From NCBI GenBank assembly GCA_020634875.1, contig JACKAX010000016.1, positions 1-64,000 on the forward strand: DNA of 64,000 nt, written 5' to 3'. The position numbers were made by a program, and so were the translations under genes. Below the pieces are notes generated by a model. It did not search any database and was not told where the DNA came from. It worked only from the letters and a program-made list of their open reading frames with translations. Positions 52,121 through 60,193 of this stretch are shown here, in pieces (the first letter of the stretch is position 1; each line of letters begins with the position of its first letter). The DNA is from Anaerolineales bacterium. Its GTDB lineage: Bacteria > Chloroflexota > Anaerolineae > Anaerolineales > JABWBV01.

Positions 52121-52610
52121 GCCACTCCTCCAGTTTTTTCAGGATGGCTTCGGGGGACATTTTGCCCATCGTCTCGTCATCGAAAACGGCGACCGGCGCG
52201 ACCCCGCACGCACCGACACAGCGCGTATCGCCCAGGGTCAGCCACCTGTCGGGGGCCGATTCACCAGGCGCCAAGCCGTACAACTCCTTGATTTTGTCGA
52301 GGAGTTGGGGAATCCCTTTCAGATAACAGGCGGTTCCGGTACAGATCACGCACGTATGTTTGGCAAAAGGCTCCAGGTGAAACAAGTGGTAAAACGTCGA
52401 GACGCCATACACCTTACTCAAGGGCACACGCAGGGACGCGGCAACATAACGCAACGAGGCATCATCCAGATACCCAAACTCATTTTGCACCGCATGCAGA
52501 GTTTCGATGAGCGCGTCTCTGGAGTAACCATTGCTCCGCATGACTGCCTGCACGTGTCGCCATTTGGGGTCTGGGGTGGGTGGGTCTATTTTGGGGGTTC
52601 TTACGAACAT
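52113..52610 (-). CDS. hoxE: NuoE-like subunit HoxE
   Basis: A 165-residue thioredoxin-like [2Fe-2S] protein, with cysteines in CVICTGTAC and CVGACGVAPV and the family's helix VYGVSTFYHLFHLEPF. The start at 52610 is preferred over an upstream in-frame ATG because TGGAG lies 8 bases before. It is the first structural gene of hoxEFUYH and follows hypB across a 54-base gap that contains a perfect palindrome. Confidence 0.92.
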   Translation of the reverse strand: MFVRTPKIDPPTPDPKWRHVQAVMRSNGYSRDALIETLHAVQNEFGYLDDASLRYVAASLRVPLSKVYGVSTFYHLFHLEPFAKHTCVICTGTACYLKGIPQLLDKIKELYGLAPGESAPDRWLTLGDTRCVGACGVAPVAVFDDETMGKMSPEAILKKLEEWHD

Positions 52611-52631
52611 AAATATCTCCATAAAAAATAT

Positions 52632-52680
52632 CGAAAAAAAGGGTGAAAGGGGGGTACCCCCCTTTCACCCTTTTTTTTCG
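52632..52680. repeat. Perfect palindrome overlapping the hypB 3' end
   Basis: Arms of 22 bases or more without a loop (centre GGGGTACCCC; GGGTGAAAGGGG on one side), with A/T runs at both ends. On the minus strand the hypB stop (GGG-TGA) lies inside the palindrome, and the last Glu-Lys-Lys-Gly residues of HypB are encoded by it. It stands before hoxE and may lower hoxE transcription or end the hypAB transcript. Confidence 0.9.
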
Positions 52681-53327
52681 GAAATACTTGTTTTTATCCA
52701 CGCAACCCACGCGTCCAGCCCTTCTTGCGATTGGCAGGATACGGGGAACGTGACGACGCCGGGGTTAAGGATTTCAACGCCCGTGCGGAAATAATCCATT
52801 TTGAACGGGATGTACGGGAGCAGGTCAACCTTGTTGATGACCAGGGCGTCCACGCCGCGGTACATACCGGGATATTTGTAGGGTTTGTCATCACCTTCGG
52901 GGACGGAGGCGATGAGCACGCTTTTGTGGGTGCCAAGTTGGAAATTGGCTGGGCAGACAAGATTGCCGACGTTTTCAACGAGGAGGAGATCGAATTGGGT
53001 CAAGTCAAGCTGGTGGAGGGCGTTTTGGAGCATGACCGCGTCCAGGTGGCATTCCCCGCCCGTGTTGATTTGGATGGCGGTCGCGCCCGCGGCGGCCGCG
53101 CGGTCGGCGTCAATGCTGGTGGCAATGTCCCCATCAATGACCGCGACACGGTATTCACGGGATAAACGTTTGAGGGTTTGTTCGATGAGGGAGGTTTTCC
53201 CCGCGCCTGGCGAGGCCATTAAGTTCAGGGAATAAACGCCAGCCTCCTCGATTTTTTTGCGATTCATCTCAGCGAGACGGTCGTTAGCGCTAAGGATTTT
53301 TTCGACTACAGGAATTTTTTGGGTCAT
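52665..53327 (-). CDS. hypB: Hydrogenase nickel incorporation GTPase HypB
   Basis: A 220-residue GTPase. Walker A is LMASPGAGKTSLIEQTL, the family's NVGNLVCPANFQLG is intact, and VINKVDLLPYIPF is the guanine motif. There is no His-rich N-terminal stretch, so it should not store nickel. It starts by overlapping the HypA stop (ATGA). HypC-F are not in the window. Confidence 0.93.
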   Translation of the reverse strand: MTQKIPVVEKILSANDRLAEMNRKKIEEAGVYSLNLMASPGAGKTSLIEQTLKRLSREYRVAVIDGDIATSIDADRAAAAGATAIQINTGGECHLDAVMLQNALHQLDLTQFDLLLVENVGNLVCPANFQLGTHKSVLIASVPEGDDKPYKYPGMYRGVDALVINKVDLLPYIPFKMDYFRTGVEILNPGVVTFPVSCQSQEGLDAWVAWIKTSISEKKG

Positions 53328-53683
53328 ACGATTTCCCTTTGTGTATCAATTCCGATACTTTCCAGGCGAAATTCATCACCCTGGAGAATTTTGACGTTAC
53401 TGCTTTGGCAGGCTGGGCAAAATTCCAACTCGCGCTGAATTTCGTACTCCGTGCCACAATTTTGACAGGCAAAACGGGCTGGGACACGATCAAAATGTAG
53501 GGTTGCGCCCTGACAGATTGTGTCTTCAGCAATTAGATCCCAATAAAATTGGACTGATTCATCCACGATGGATGAGAACGGGCCAATAATAAGATAGAGA
53601 TCAGTTACCCGCGCGGCAGCCGCTTCTGTTCCGTATTGTTGGGCGAGGGCGAGTAGGTTTTGAGTCACGGAAAGTTCGTGCAT
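53324..53683 (-). CDS. hypA: Hydrogenase nickel metallochaperone HypA
   Basis: A 119-residue protein. The N-terminal Met-His-Glu is the nickel site and two CxxC pairs (FACQNCGTEY and FCPACQSSN) bind zinc. It delivers nickel to the large subunit together with HypB. It is the first gene of hypAB-hoxEFUYH; a promoter lies at 53780-53808. Confidence 0.93.
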   Translation of the reverse strand: MHELSVTQNLLALAQQYGTEAAAARVTDLYLIIGPFSSIVDESVQFYWDLIAEDTICQGATLHFDRVPARFACQNCGTEYEIQRELEFCPACQSSNVKILQGDEFRLESIGIDTQREIV

Positions 53684-53700
53684 CGCTTGAGATTCGAGAT

Positions 53701-53737
53701 GAACGGCGTTCCATTTAGGGATGCAGGAACGCCGTTC
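53701..53737. repeat. Inverted repeat in the hypA leader
   Basis: GAACGGCGTTCC and GGAACGCCGTTC form a 12-bp stem around 13 bases. No T-run follows on the minus strand, so it is not an obvious terminator; it may act in the leader. Confidence 0.5.
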
Positions 53738-53762
53738 TTACAGGCATAAAGCACAGGTTCGT

Positions 53763-53780
53763 TTGTGCGAATTTTCACAA
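53763..53780. promoter_or_regulatory. CRP/FNR-like inverted repeat at the hypA promoter
   Basis: TTGTGCGAATTTTCACAA has 5-base arms (TTGTG/CACAA) and resembles a TGTGN-N6-NCACA site. It covers the predicted transcription start of the hyp-hox operon, which would suit a repressor. No full-length CRP/FNR gene is in the window. Confidence 0.45.
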
Positions 53781-53808
53781 TTATGCCTTTGGATGTCATA
53801 TTCCCCAA
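53780..53808 (-). promoter_or_regulatory. Putative promoter of the hypAB-hox operon
   Basis: Read on the minus strand: TTGGGG (53803-53808), 17 bases, CATAAT (53780-53785). It is a moderate match; the next start downstream is hypA. Confidence 0.45.
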
Positions 53809-53868
53809 GTGATACATGTCCTTATATTTTTGGGACACTTTAGTAGAAAAGTGCCCGCGCGCACATTT

Positions 53869-54273
53869 TTATTTCTGAGCTTCGGGCCTGGACACGCGCA
53901 CTTCAAAAACACGGACAATCACGACAGCAATAAGGGCAAAGACAAAAAAGAGCAGTAACACCATCGCTGAACTTTGTAGTGCGTTAATGACAGTCCGATA
54001 AATTTCGATGAGCCAACGTTCAGAGGTCAATTGAACAATTTCTTTGTAAGGCTCTTGAACAGTAATATATTTTTCGTAGTCCCACACCTGTACTCCTCCG
54101 CCAATCCCCATCACGTAGATAGCAAATTTCAAATAGCGCGCCCAGGCAGGAGCGATTTCTTCCGGAACAACCCGCCGGAGGATGTTCTCGACAGGTTTTG
54201 AGAATAAGAAAACGACGATAGACGCGACTACAAACGCAATGACAAATGAGGTAAGTAATAAGGTGATAAACAT
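53869..54273 (-). CDS. Small membrane protein near the hydrogenase genes
   Basis: A 134-residue protein with three predicted TM helices: residues 2-24 (FITLLLTSFVIAFVVASIVV), about 45-62, and about 96-122 (MVLLLFFVFALIAVVIVRVF). No catalytic motif is seen. AAGGAG precedes the ATG. It lies 15 bases after the cyclic-nucleotide-fold gene, so the two are probably co-expressed; function unknown. Confidence 0.7.
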   Translation of the reverse strand: MFITLLLTSFVIAFVVASIVVFLFSKPVENILRRVVPEEIAPAWARYLKFAIYVMGIGGGVQVWDYEKYITVQEPYKEIVQLTSERWLIEIYRTVINALQSSAMVLLLFFVFALIAVVIVRVFEVRVSRPEAQK

Positions 54274-54288
54274 CGAAAACTCCTTTGC

Positions 54289-54762
54289 TCAATCTGTTCT
54301 TGCTGCGGCCAGTTGAACGCGTGTATAGTGCAACCGCTCCATCAGCGCAGGGAGAATTTGTTTGTAAATCGCTTGCTCCAACCCCGGATAATCGTCAAAA
54401 AGTGTCTGCACTTTTTCAGCATTGATTTCAATCACCTGGCATGGGGTAGCTGCAATCGCCGTGGCGCTCCATTGATAGGGTTCGACGAGCGAAGAAATAC
54501 CAAAAACCTCGCCAGGGTTGATTTCTCCAACAAGAAATTGGCGGCGTAGTTGTGGGCTGAAAACAGGGTCATAAGATTCGTAGTAAAGTTCCACACAACC
54601 TTTTTCTAGCACGAAGAAGGTTTTTGCCGAGGTTTCCGCCTGGAAAATTGAGGCGACCTTGGGATAGGCTGTTTCATCCGCCAGCATGGAAAGCGCAGCA
54701 AGTTCGTCCGAGGAAAAACTGCCAAAAAAGGGATATTTACGAAGTCGTTCAGGGGAGATCAT
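54289..54762 (-). CDS. Cyclic-nucleotide-binding-fold protein without DNA-binding domain
   Basis: A 157-residue protein with a CRP-type beta-roll (SFSSDELAALSMLADETAYP; ILPALMERLHYTRVQ as the C-helix). The phosphate-binding region (GEVFGISSLVEPYQWSATAI) lacks the Arg normally needed for cAMP, so the ligand is doubtful. There is no helix-turn-helix, unlike CRP/FNR. The start at 54762 has GGAGG upstream and overlaps the protease 3' end by 14 bases. It could be a sensor partner of the hydrogenase genes, but no direct evidence exists. Confidence 0.75.
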   Translation of the reverse strand: MISPERLRKYPFFGSFSSDELAALSMLADETAYPKVASIFQAETSAKTFFVLEKGCVELYYESYDPVFSPQLRRQFLVGEINPGEVFGISSLVEPYQWSATAIAATPCQVIEINAEKVQTLFDDYPGLEQAIYKQILPALMERLHYTRVQLAAARTD

Positions 54763-55231
54763 GGTTGCCTCCAAGCAAGTTAAGAATAAGTTGGGCCGCG
54801 GTGGGGACAGCCTCCGCGACAGATGGTGAGAGTTCTTCGGAAAAGTCAAAGGTCGGCAAGGTTTCAATGCCGATAATGTGAATGTTTTGGGGATTGGGGA
54901 GTTCAGCGCCCATTTGCTGGCCGACGCGCAGGGCAGTGCAAAGGGAGGTATCGTGAGCGGCGGTGGTGTGGCCTCCCGCGCGGTCAGGGAGTTGATCAAG
55001 GGTATACGAGGAAACGTGTCCGAGGGGAAACTGGCCGGTGATGAGGGAGTCGATCAAAATCACGCGTTCGTATCCGATCATCCGCTCCATGAGGCTGAGG
55101 CCACCAAGGGAGAGACGATCCATTTCGAGGGATGGGAAGTGTGGGGCAAGGGCATCCACCACCCGCCAGCCAACGCCATCGTCGCCGAGGATAGGGTTGC
55201 CGAGGCCAATGAGGAGCGTTTTGAGGGTCAC
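54749..55231 (-). CDS. Hydrogenase maturation protease (second)
   Basis: A 160-residue M52 protease: LIGLGNPILGDDGVGWRVVD, ILIDSLITGQFPLGH and HTTAAHDTSLCTALRVG carry the expected acidic and His nickel-contact residues. It differs from the HoxW-like protein at 47168, and may process the second large subunit (62501-63982). The GTG at 55231, with AGAGG 9 bases upstream, is preferred; upstream in-frame codons match no relatives. Confidence 0.8.
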   Translation of the reverse strand: MTLKTLLIGLGNPILGDDGVGWRVVDALAPHFPSLEMDRLSLGGLSLMERMIGYERVILIDSLITGQFPLGHVSSYTLDQLPDRAGGHTTAAHDTSLCTALRVGQQMGAELPNPQNIHIIGIETLPTFDFSEELSPSVAEAVPTAAQLILNLLGGNHDLP

Positions 55232-55346
55232 TTTTTGTACCTCTACAAAAAAGATTCCTCCCGGCATTTTGGATATATCCGACTTATTGAACCATTTCAA
55301 GTGGTAAATGTCCTCCTCGCAAAAGGACATCTCCACTGCTGCAACC

Positions 55347-56045
55347 CTACCAAATACCCGGCAGCAAACGATACCGCACAAGTTCAACGTAATCTTGATA
55401 ACCTGCTAATTCTTCCTGCAAAGTTTTGTCTTCTAAAACAGTCCGTATTATCAGCGCTACGGCCATCAAGATGGCGGGGAAGAGAGTCCAAACGGAATCG
55501 AGGAAGAAAGGGGTTGCAAGATAGAGGAGCAACGCACCCGCATAGCCGGGGTGACGCATCCACCGATAAGGGCCGCTGGTAATGACACAATGACCGCGCT
55601 CGGTCTGAATACGAACCACGCCGGAGAAGAAACGGTTTTCGATAAGGGCATACGAACTAATAACGTAGCCCATCAAAATGAAAAGGAGTGCCAAAAGCCT
55701 TGCTACCAAACTAAACGGGGTTGACCACCCGAACAAGGCATCTAAACCAGCAACAAAGGGAATCAACCCTCCACCCAGCCCAACAAGCGGTGCGAGAATT
55801 TTGTCCCAGGATTTTGTGTCATCATGGTCTAACATCTTTGCGCGTTCGTTGAGGAGGTCCGGGTTTCGGCGAGCGGCAAAGGCCCGGCTGACGATAAAAC
55901 CGACTATATTGACCAGGCCAAAAACCCACGCCTCCCACCAATTCCATCGCCAGGAGATCAGTAGGGGGAGGAAGGGGACGACGAGGACGAAAAAGAGGGC
56001 TTGCAGGACAGCGCGAAGGGTGGCCGGGGTTGAGGATCGGTTCAT
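55347..56045 (-). CDS. Isoprenylcysteine carboxyl methyltransferase-like membrane protein
   Basis: A 232-residue protein of the ICMT/phospholipid methyltransferase group, with about five TM helices and the C-terminal SAM region (CVITSGPYRWMRHPGYAGAL; EELAGYQDYVELVRYRLLPG). It methylates an unknown small or lipid substrate in the membrane. The start has no clear ribosome site. Upstream gene 56060-58039 is separated by 14 bases. Confidence 0.8.
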   Translation of the reverse strand: MNRSSTPATLRAVLQALFFVLVVPFLPLLISWRWNWWEAWVFGLVNIVGFIVSRAFAARRNPDLLNERAKMLDHDDTKSWDKILAPLVGLGGGLIPFVAGLDALFGWSTPFSLVARLLALLFILMGYVISSYALIENRFFSGVVRIQTERGHCVITSGPYRWMRHPGYAGALLLYLATPFFLDSVWTLFPAILMAVALIIRTVLEDKTLQEELAGYQDYVELVRYRLLPGIW

Positions 56046-56059
56046 TCTTTTTGGGTATC

Positions 56060-58039
56060 CTACTTCATCACAAAAGGTAAGTAAATAAAGGTTTCTGTCT
56101 GCAATTCATACGCGCCCATATCAACAAGGGGAGAGGTTCCATTGCCCGAACCACCTTCGGGAGGGTAGTCTACGAAGCGCGGATGATTGTCCAAATCTAG
56201 GACGATTTCTACTGGAAGGGCTTCATTATCGCCCGCGTCTATAGCCGGGGACGTTGGCTGGAGGTGAAAGTTGCCGATTAGAGGATTCACAAACTGCGGA
56301 TTAGCATCCAGGTTGCCGCCTCCGTCAAAAACCGAACCGCTGTCGTTGAGGATGCCTGCACCATCTAAGCCCCCTTCGATAATGCTATAAGCGATGGAAA
56401 TACTGGCCCAACTGTTCACCATATTTGCGCCATTTGTGGCCGTATTGCCCCACATGATCACGTTTTTCAACCTTGGATCATCCGTGCCCAGGTAACTGGA
56501 AGTGTACATCGCACCGCCCCAGGTCGCTGTGTTCCCATATATCGTAACGTTTACTAAGAGAGGTGCGCTGTTTCCGTGATCTCCATCGGTATACATAGCC
56601 CCCCCGTAATAGGCAGAATTGCCATTGAAAATGACATTTACCAGAATTGGGTTACTATGCCCGTGATAACCATAATTTAACAAGGCACCACCATAGGTAG
56701 CTGTATTATTGGAAAAAATCACGTTCGTCAAAGTGGGATTCGTCCGCCCTTCATAGGTAGCAATGTTGTACATCGCGCCGCCTGCATACGCCGAATTATT
56801 GATGAAAATCACATCATTGAGAACAGGATTACTGTCGCCGGCGGTTTCCCAGGCGTGATTATGCATTGCCCCTCCTGCATCATCCGCAGTGTTCCCATCA
56901 AAAAGGACATGGGTTAAAACCGGGTTGGCATTGCCATTATCTCCATAATTGTAGATCGCACCCCCATCGCTTCCGTTTGCGCTCCCTGTTGCAACGTTAT
57001 TCGTGAAGGTAACATAGGTCAAAACTGGATTACTATTCCCCTGGTCCCCGTTATTGCTCATCGCGCCGCCATTTCCGCCCGCAGTATTACTTGAGAAAGT
57101 GACGTCGGTTAAAACCGGATTGCTTTTTCCCGAATAGTACCCATAGTTATACATCGCACCCCCGCTCCCACTAGATGTATTTTCACTAAATGTGACGTGC
57201 GTCAAAATTGGGCTGCTCTGGGAGCCAATCCCATTCCCCCCGTTGTACATAGCCCCTCCAACAAGGGCGGTGTTCTTTGTAAAAGTGATATTGGATAAAA
57301 TGGGATTACTCTTCCCTGCGGAGTATCCAACTGTTCGAATAGCCCCCCCACTTCCAACCGCCATATTTCCAATGAAAGTCAGATTTGTCAACGTTGGGCT
57401 GCACTCCTTACCGCTACCATTTCCCGCACACTGCAATCCGCCACCGTCATCATGATTGAGAGCAGAATTCCCGTGAGCAACCCCCGCGGTGATAACAAAG
57501 CCATCCAAGACGGTGGTCGTTGTAATGGGTTCGTTTGTCACTCCGTCGAAAAAGAGAACGTGGTAGGCATTCTCACCAACAAGATTGTCCGTATCCTCAA
57601 CAATTCCATTCGCATTGGAGGTGTCATTTTGATCAATATCACCGCTCAGAACCGTGAGATTAGCCTCCCAATCCCGTTCGGCGCGGGCGGTTTCCATGCC
57701 TGTAAAGCCCCCATAGAGTTGAACATTGTTGTAGCTGATCCGAAATGTTTCACTGACTACACCCCCGAGATGATCACCATCGCTATCCTGATCTGGGTAA
57801 TAAAGACCCTGTGCCACCCAAATTTCATAAGCACTTCCACCATTTGCATTTGTCTCATCCAGCGCATCTTGCAAATAAGGGTATGCCGTGCCCCAAGATC
57901 GTCCATCTCCTCCAGCGCTTGCGCCTGCGTTCACGTAGATGATTGTTGCATCTGCAAACACAGGTTGGTTCACAAAAAGGAAAGCCAACCCGAACATTAA
58001 TATGCACCAAACCCCTGCGGAAAACTTTTGAATTTTCAT
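56060..58039 (-). CDS. Secreted right-handed beta-helix protein with PMP-like repeats
   Basis: A 659-residue exported protein. After a signal peptide (AGVWCILMFGLAFLFVNQPV), the N-terminal domain IYVNAGASAGGDGRSWGTAY and LYGGFTGMETARAERDW is typical of this class; then about ten ~40-residue repeats with GGAMYN-type turns (GSGGAMYNYG, YAGGAMYN, YGGALLNYG, YYGGAMYTDG, WGGAMYTSS), like polymorphic membrane protein repeats. It ends IYLPFVMK. The ATG at 58039 with AAGGTG is chosen. Likely a surface adhesin or polysaccharide-binding protein. Confidence 0.82.
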   Translation of the reverse strand: MKIQKFSAGVWCILMFGLAFLFVNQPVFADATIIYVNAGASAGGDGRSWGTAYPYLQDALDETNANGGSAYEIWVAQGLYYPDQDSDGDHLGGVVSETFRISYNNVQLYGGFTGMETARAERDWEANLTVLSGDIDQNDTSNANGIVEDTDNLVGENAYHVLFFDGVTNEPITTTTVLDGFVITAGVAHGNSALNHDDGGGLQCAGNGSGKECSPTLTNLTFIGNMAVGSGGAIRTVGYSAGKSNPILSNITFTKNTALVGGAMYNGGNGIGSQSSPILTHVTFSENTSSGSGGAMYNYGYYSGKSNPVLTDVTFSSNTAGGNGGAMSNNGDQGNSNPVLTYVTFTNNVATGSANGSDGGAIYNYGDNGNANPVLTHVLFDGNTADDAGGAMHNHAWETAGDSNPVLNDVIFINNSAYAGGAMYNIATYEGRTNPTLTNVIFSNNTATYGGALLNYGYHGHSNPILVNVIFNGNSAYYGGAMYTDGDHGNSAPLLVNVTIYGNTATWGGAMYTSSYLGTDDPRLKNVIMWGNTATNGANMVNSWASISIAYSIIEGGLDGAGILNDSGSVFDGGGNLDANPQFVNPLIGNFHLQPTSPAIDAGDNEALPVEIVLDLDNHPRFVDYPPEGGSGNGTSPLVDMGAYELQTETFIYLPFVMK

Positions 58040-58187
58040 TTTCACACCTTCATTCACACCGCGCCGCTTTCTTGAGGCCCATAACATCAAATTGCGCGAC
58101 AGTGCAATTACTCATCTTAAATGTAGAGTCCTATCAACCCTCACCGAAAAATCAGAGCAGATGCCCTATCAATTTTGTTTATACGTG

Positions 58188-59237
58188 TCAAAGCATCTCC
58201 TTTTCTAAAATTGAATTTGGATCTGAATGCTTCAAAACCCAGGCCGCTCGCAAGGTGACCCATTTGTTGGGTTGTTTTTTCTTCCCAAATTCGCCCCAGG
58301 TTTTGCCCGTATAATCGTATTCTAACGCCCAACGCCCGTTTGCATCCTGCTTCTCGCAAATAAGGCGGAGGGCATGCGATAGACGGGGATCGTCACCATA
58401 TCCCAGCCGAACTAGGGCTTCGACATTTTGCAGGAGGTCAGTGACATAAAAGACGGGAAAGCCGAACTTCCACCAATTGCCACTCGGTTTGGCCGTCCAG
58501 CCCGTCGGATAGGTGGCCTCTGCTGGGTCCACGCTGAACAGGAATTCCACCCCTTTTTCAATAGCGCACTGAATGAGTGGGGTTCGCCTGTCTAGGGAGA
58601 GTTTGCCGAACGCCAGCATCACCTTAACCCCGCCCCAGGCACAGGGAAGTTTGTTGTTTGCACCACAAGCAAAAACCGGGCCACATTTCCCCGCGTAATA
58701 ACGAAGGGACGCCATCTTGTCTCCCATCGGAGCAATGCCTTCGCCGGTTACACTACGTGCCATCCACTCAAAGGCTTTATCCAAACGAGGATCACTGACC
58801 CCCAAATCCAGCAAAGCTGCACACAAATTCCCCTGTAAACAATCTGCCGTTCCCGAAGGCGCACCGTTTGTCGTGAATTGTCCATGCTCGGCGAGGGCGT
58901 TTTCAAGCAGATAGCGGCACGCCCGTTCGATACGGACATCCATCTCAACGGATGCTCCCAGTTGCCCCAACAGGATCATCGCCCACACGGTGCCTTGATA
59001 TTTGGGGTTGTAGCCTGCCCCGGGTTCAACCCAATATCCCGCTTGGTTCATCGCATCGAGAATAAGGGATATTGGGCCATCCTTGAAAGCTTTTTCTCTG
59101 GCAGCGATCAACTCGGCATTTTCTCCACGCAGGTTAAGTAAATCCCGCAAAGCAAGATAGCGCACACCTGGGTTATCCATCTCCAACAACCAGGATATTC
59201 GTTGACCTTCGAGGTGTTTTTGCCAATTCACATTCAT
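58188..59237 (-). CDS. Terpene-cyclase-like alpha/alpha-toroid protein
   Basis: A 349-residue helical-repeat protein without signal peptide. Repeating segments such as NPKYQGTVWAMILLGQLGAS, RACRYLLENALAEHGQFTTN and DANGRWALEYDY-like QW-type motifs resemble the squalene-cyclase/prenyltransferase toroid, often mis-annotated as a nitrogen-fixation protein. No catalytic DxDD is evident. AAAGGAA precedes the ATG. Function unknown. Confidence 0.6.
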   Translation of the reverse strand: MNVNWQKHLEGQRISWLLEMDNPGVRYLALRDLLNLRGENAELIAAREKAFKDGPISLILDAMNQAGYWVEPGAGYNPKYQGTVWAMILLGQLGASVEMDVRIERACRYLLENALAEHGQFTTNGAPSGTADCLQGNLCAALLDLGVSDPRLDKAFEWMARSVTGEGIAPMGDKMASLRYYAGKCGPVFACGANNKLPCAWGGVKVMLAFGKLSLDRRTPLIQCAIEKGVEFLFSVDPAEATYPTGWTAKPSGNWWKFGFPVFYVTDLLQNVEALVRLGYGDDPRLSHALRLICEKQDANGRWALEYDYTGKTWGEFGKKKQPNKWVTLRAAWVLKHSDPNSILEKEML

Positions 59238-59249
59238 GCCATTTTTCCT

Positions 59250-59678
59250 TTATCCATGCGAAGAGACATTCAAATAGGTACTGACGAGAAATAAACCCGC
59301 GTAGACATACCATAACGGGCGTTGAATAATCGCCAACGGCCACCAGTAAAACATCAGGGTCGCCATATAAAGCAAAACATACGGCAGAAAAACCGGCCAG
59401 AAAATCGGAGAACGCCACTCGACGGGGTGGGCAATATCTACAACATAACCAAATACCGCCCAAGCCAAATAAAGAAATCCTGAAATCCAAAAAAACCAGG
59501 AGGTTCTACCTCGCATTAGGAGTATTGTCAAAATCAATGCCGGTACAGCTAAGGCATAAATTACCCAGCCCCATCTCAAAGCAAGATCAAAGTTCCATTT
59601 TCGAATGGCAAAATAGAGCAGTAAAACGATCTGGATAAAAAAAGAGCTGAAGACGTATAGTTTTTGAAATTTGTCCAT
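59250..59678 (-). CDS. Small membrane protein
   Basis: A 142-residue protein with four predicted TM helices (VFSSFFIQIVLLLYFAIRKW; VIYALAVPALILTILLM; WFFWISGFLYLAWAVFGYVV; WPVFLPYVLLYMATLMFYWW). No family recognised. It lies 12 bases upstream of the toroid gene and probably shares its transcript. Confidence 0.6.
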   Translation of the reverse strand: MDKFQKLYVFSSFFIQIVLLLYFAIRKWNFDLALRWGWVIYALAVPALILTILLMRGRTSWFFWISGFLYLAWAVFGYVVDIAHPVEWRSPIFWPVFLPYVLLYMATLMFYWWPLAIIQRPLWYVYAGLFLVSTYLNVSSHG

Positions 59679-59705
59679 TGTTTGTTTCCAGGGAGAAGAA
59701 CCATT

Positions 59706-60155
59706 TCAAACATGTAAACTTCGCGGCCATTCCCGTTTCCAAACAATCTGCCATAACTTCACACCACCCATTCCTATTACGACCAAGGCCAAAAAATAGC
59801 CAACCAACATCGTCAAAACTAACGCCCATTGCCATCCCCCCGGCTCTGTATCCCCGTTCGCCAACCCAGTCACAACGGCCAATACCTGACTTCCCACAAG
59901 TAACCCAACCGCAAGACCTAATCCCCAACCGATGAGACCCCGCCCTGTATGAACCCAAATGGCCACCCAAACTAGCATAAGACCGCCCACCAATGCAAAC
60001 AGAAACAATTCCGCCGGCATGAGATAGTCAAACAAAAATCGTCCCCGAGTCAGAGAACCCACAAGCGACAGAACCACCGGCACCACAAGGGGAACCCATA
60101 CGAGAATCGTCCCGACAACCGTCAAAATTCTAGTAAGTAATGAATGATTCTTCAT
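59706..60155 (-). CDS. Small membrane protein
   Basis: A 149-residue protein with four to five TM helices (ILTVVGTILVWVPLVVPVVL; LFLFALVGGLMLVWVAIWV; GLAVGLLVGSQVLAVVTGLA; WALVLTMLVGYFLALVVIGM). The start at 60155 has GGAG 9 bases upstream; the longer frame overlaps the neighbouring oxidoreductase. No known family. Confidence 0.6.
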   Translation of the reverse strand: MKNHSLLTRILTVVGTILVWVPLVVPVVLSLVGSLTRGRFLFDYLMPAELFLFALVGGLMLVWVAIWVHTGRGLIGWGLGLAVGLLVGSQVLAVVTGLANGDTEPGGWQWALVLTMLVGYFLALVVIGMGGVKLWQIVWKREWPRSLHV

Positions 60156-60193
60156 GAGCTTTTCTCCAAAGACACACATAACGGGTTGAACAT

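Noticed and set aside
54763..54999. 80-residue N-terminal extension of the cyclic-nucleotide-fold protein
   Set aside because: It is antisense-free but overlaps the protease gene in another frame and has no homology; GGAGG supports the ATG at 54762.
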